Shown piece after piece: positions 44,918 to 46,815 of a stretch of DNA of 46,815 nt. Location of the stretch: NCBI GenBank assembly GCA_020849665.1, contig JADLFX010000035.1:1-46815 (forward strand). Reading direction: 5' to 3'. Positions within the stretch are counted from its first letter, which is position 1. Each line of letters opens with the position of its first letter. Both the position numbers and the translations under genes were made by a program. The stretch comes from Planctomycetota bacterium. Its GTDB lineage: Bacteria; Planctomycetota; UBA1135; UBA2386. The notes under the pieces were generated by a model. That model was not told the DNA's origin. It was given only the letters and a program-made list of their open reading frames with translations, and made no database searches.

Positions 44918-46660
44918 ATGTCGTCTCGCGCGTTCGTTCCCGCCGCGCTCTGGCTCTCCATGTCCCTCGCGGTCGCCCAGGGGCCCGTGCCCACGCTGCC
45001 GGCGCCACGGGAGATCCTGTCCCACTTCTCGCTCCGCGACGCCACCGTCCAGGACCTGCTCCTGCCGCCGGGGGCGGGCACGTTTGAAGTGCGCGTCGAG
45101 CTCGGAGGCGTGCCGCACACCGTCCGGTTCCGTCCGCACGAGATCCGCAGCAGCGATTTCCAGGTGCTCGTGGACGACGGCCGCTCCGTGCGTCCGGTGC
45201 CGGCGGCGCCGTCGGTCACCTACCAGGGCTTCGTCCTGGGCCAGCCGGAGAGCGTCGCCGCGGGGACCCTGATCCAGGGCCGACTCTCGGCCGTGATCCG
45301 TCTCGGCGCGGACCTGATCTACGGCATCGAGCCCGCGGACCGGGCGATCCCCGGTCTGCCGGGATCGAGCCACGTCGTGTTCCGTGCCCATGACGTGCAC
45401 CTGCCCGACGTGCGCTGTGGCAACCACGAGACCCAACCCCGGCCGTTCGAGGGCGGCGGCCCGGCGCCGCTGGCCATGAAGGAGGCCGAGATCGCGATCG
45501 ACGTCGACCTCGAGTACTACAACCGCTACGGGGCGAACACGACGAGCGTCCAGAACCAGGTGACCTCGGTGATGAACGCCGTCGACGCGATCTTCAAGCG
45601 CGACGTCGAGATCACCTACAAGGTCACCACCATCCTGATCCGGACCACGGCGATCTACTCGGGAACGGACATGGGCTCGCTGCTGACCCAGTTCGCCAAC
45701 TACTGGAACGGCAACCACGGCAGCGTCCGCCGCGATCTCGCGCACTACTTCACCGGCAAGGGCTCGTTCAGCGGCGTGATCGGCATCGCGTACCTGGGCG
45801 TGGTGTGCAATGTCGGGTCGGCCTACGGCGTGTCCAAGGCGTTCTCCTCGGCGCTGACCACCAATGCCGGGCTGGTTTCGCACGAGACCGGCCACAACTG
45901 GAACGCGCCCCACTGCGACTCCACCCCGCCCTGCTACATCATGTGCTCGGGCCTGGGCGGCTGTGGCGCCAACGTGACGCTCTTCGGTTCGGTGTCGAGC
46001 AGCACGATCGTCTCCTTCAAGAACTCGCGCACCTGCCTCAGCGATCCCATCCCGCCGAACCCGCCGGTGCTGACCAACGTGAGCCCGAACACCGTCACGT
46101 CGTTCCAGCCGGCCGAAGTCACGCTCACCGGCAACTACTTCGTGGGCGCCACCAAGCTCGTGATCGGGTCCACCGACGTCACCAGCTTCAACGTGGTGAA
46201 CACGAACACGATCAAGTTCACGCCACCGGCGCCGTTCGCGATCGGCGCGTCCACGATCCGCGTCGTGAACCCCGTGGGACAGAGCGCGCAGCTGCCCTAC
46301 ACGGTGACGGGCAACCACCCGAGCGTGCTGAGCATCCCGGCGTACCTGCCGCGCGGCTTCCCGCTCCCCTTCCGCACCCACACCGACAAGAACTGGCGCG
46401 CGCTCCTGCTGCTCTCCACCTCGAACCAACCGAGCGTCCTGCCGGGTGTCGTCAGCCTGAACCTCGGCAACGGCTTCGCCGAGCTGTTCACGTTCGCCGA
46501 TCTGCCCGCAGGCGCGGACGGCAAGGCGGAGCTGAACTTCAGCGTGCCGCAGAGCGTGCCGCAGTTCCTGAACCTGTACTGGCAGTCGATCACCTACGAC
46601 CCGGCGAACCTGCAGCTGCCGTTCGAGGTGTCGAACTGGCTGCTCACGACGATCTTCTGA
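44918..46660 (+). CDS. Secreted metzincin metalloprotease with IPT/TIG domain
   Basis: A 580-residue exported protease starting at ATG 44918, signal peptide MSSRAFVPAALWLSMSLAVA before Q. Residues about 25-180 form a propeptide similar to those of reprolysin-like proteases. It ends with PDVRCGNHE, where C167 resembles a cysteine-switch residue. The catalytic domain (about 188-355) has the zinc motif H322-E-T-G-H-N-W-N-A-P-H332 and a Met-turn in CYIMCSG. An IPT/TIG immunoglobulin domain (about 385-465, VLTNVSPNTVTSFQPAEVTLTGNYF) and the beta-rich C-terminal tail follow. The target substrate is unknown. It is divergent from the thioredoxin-like genes (190 bp), and its disulfides might be served by them (speculative). 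Confidence 0.9.
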   Translation: MSSRAFVPAALWLSMSLAVAQGPVPTLPAPREILSHFSLRDATVQDLLLPPGAGTFEVRVELGGVPHTVRFRPHEIRSSDFQVLVDDGRSVRPVPAAPSVTYQGFVLGQPESVAAGTLIQGRLSAVIRLGADLIYGIEPADRAIPGLPGSSHVVFRAHDVHLPDVRCGNHETQPRPFEGGGPAPLAMKEAEIAIDVDLEYYNRYGANTTSVQNQVTSVMNAVDAIFKRDVEITYKVTTILIRTTAIYSGTDMGSLLTQFANYWNGNHGSVRRDLAHYFTGKGSFSGVIGIAYLGVVCNVGSAYGVSKAFSSALTTNAGLVSHETGHNWNAPHCDSTPPCYIMCSGLGGCGANVTLFGSVSSSTIVSFKNSRTCLSDPIPPNPPVLTNVSPNTVTSFQPAEVTLTGNYFVGATKLVIGSTDVTSFNVVNTNTIKFTPPAPFAIGASTIRVVNPVGQSAQLPYTVTGNHPSVLSIPAYLPRGFPLPFRTHTDKNWRALLLLSTSNQPSVLPGVVSLNLGNGFAELFTFADLPAGADGKAELNFSVPQSVPQFLNLYWQSITYDPANLQLPFEVSNWLLTTIF

Positions 46661-46815
46661 TCCGAGGGATCCTGGCCACCAAGATTTATATGGGTGTGCC
46701 GGAAGCCGGGTCCGCCGCACCCCCCTGCGGGTGCCGCGCCCGGCCCTCGGCCTCGCACCGGCTCACATCGCCCGCACCGACTTCCAGCTCTGCTTCCCGT
46801 CGCGGCAGCTCGGGA

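Noticed and set aside
46661..46815. A further gene or RNA at the right edge
   Set aside because: No ORF with protein-like sequence or RNA fold was recognised; only a short GATCC/GGATC repeat and an AT patch near 46685 were seen.

Overview
The window is a high-GC (about 70 percent, third codon positions nearly all G or C), gene-dense bacterial chromosome segment. It most likely comes from an uncultured Planctomycetota. The evidence is the mix of LamG, ELWxxDGT-repeat and lamin-tail surface proteins, an ECF sigma factor carrying a membrane segment and a long carboxypeptidase-regulatory-like tail, very few Shine-Dalgarno sites and GTG/TTG starts. This assignment is inference. No rRNA, tRNA, CRISPR array, insertion sequence, phage gene or gene-free stretch above 300 bases was seen.

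Layout: 1-148 tandem 74-bp repeat; 250-1380 LamG protein; 1548-3416 a coiled-coil protein followed by an actin-fold protein with a degenerate phosphate-2 loop; 3433-4584 a glycosyltransferase. From 4673 to 28817 lies a dispersed amino-sugar and peptidoglycan-turnover neighbourhood: secreted GerMN/Amidase_3 amidase, a cytoplasmic-looking NamZ, then (after a MarR-DoxX pair) a secreted NamZ overlapping an SSS symporter, MurQ, a NagX/HGSNAT-like membrane acyltransferase, a GHL10-like glycosidase, a NagB-type deaminase and a NagZ-beta-lactamase fusion. Inserted in it are a macro-domain protein and two lower-GC surface protein genes (14783-19121). From 27642 to 32755 come three glycosyltransferase genes, one a GT4-membrane-GT2 fusion. 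The segment 32919-36493 holds two divergent secreted proteins, 36522-40118 the transmembrane sigma factor and a small membrane protein, and 40285-42519 an anthraniloyl-CoA monooxygenase-type flavoprotein fusion. The segment 42601-44727 holds two secreted thioredoxin-fold paralogues, and 44918-46660 a metzincin protease. The last 155 bases hold no gene that I can see.

How the genes fit together (inference): secreted amidase, NamZ and NagZ would cut muropeptides and glycan ends outside the cytoplasm. The symporter would import the freed sugars, MurQ would remove the lactyl ether from MurNAc-6-P and the NagB-like enzyme would feed fructose-6-P. The needed sugar kinase and the GlcNAc-6-P deacetylase NagA are not in the window.

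The most striking observations are these. (1) An in-frame TGA sits exactly at the first cysteine of a thioredoxin-type motif (U-G-P-C) with a stem-loop just downstream, so 42601-43650 looks like a selenoprotein gene. (2) Twelve of thirteen recognisable signal peptides put Gln at +1 after an Ala, like the Q-rule of Bacteroidetes. (3) There is a two-gene actin-fold/coiled-coil module. (4) A sigma factor is anchored in the membrane by its own polypeptide. (5) A poorly defined C-terminal beta-rich module recurs in most secreted proteins here. (6) Most convergent gene ends carry GC-rich hairpins or palindromes at or over the stop codons, without T-tracts.
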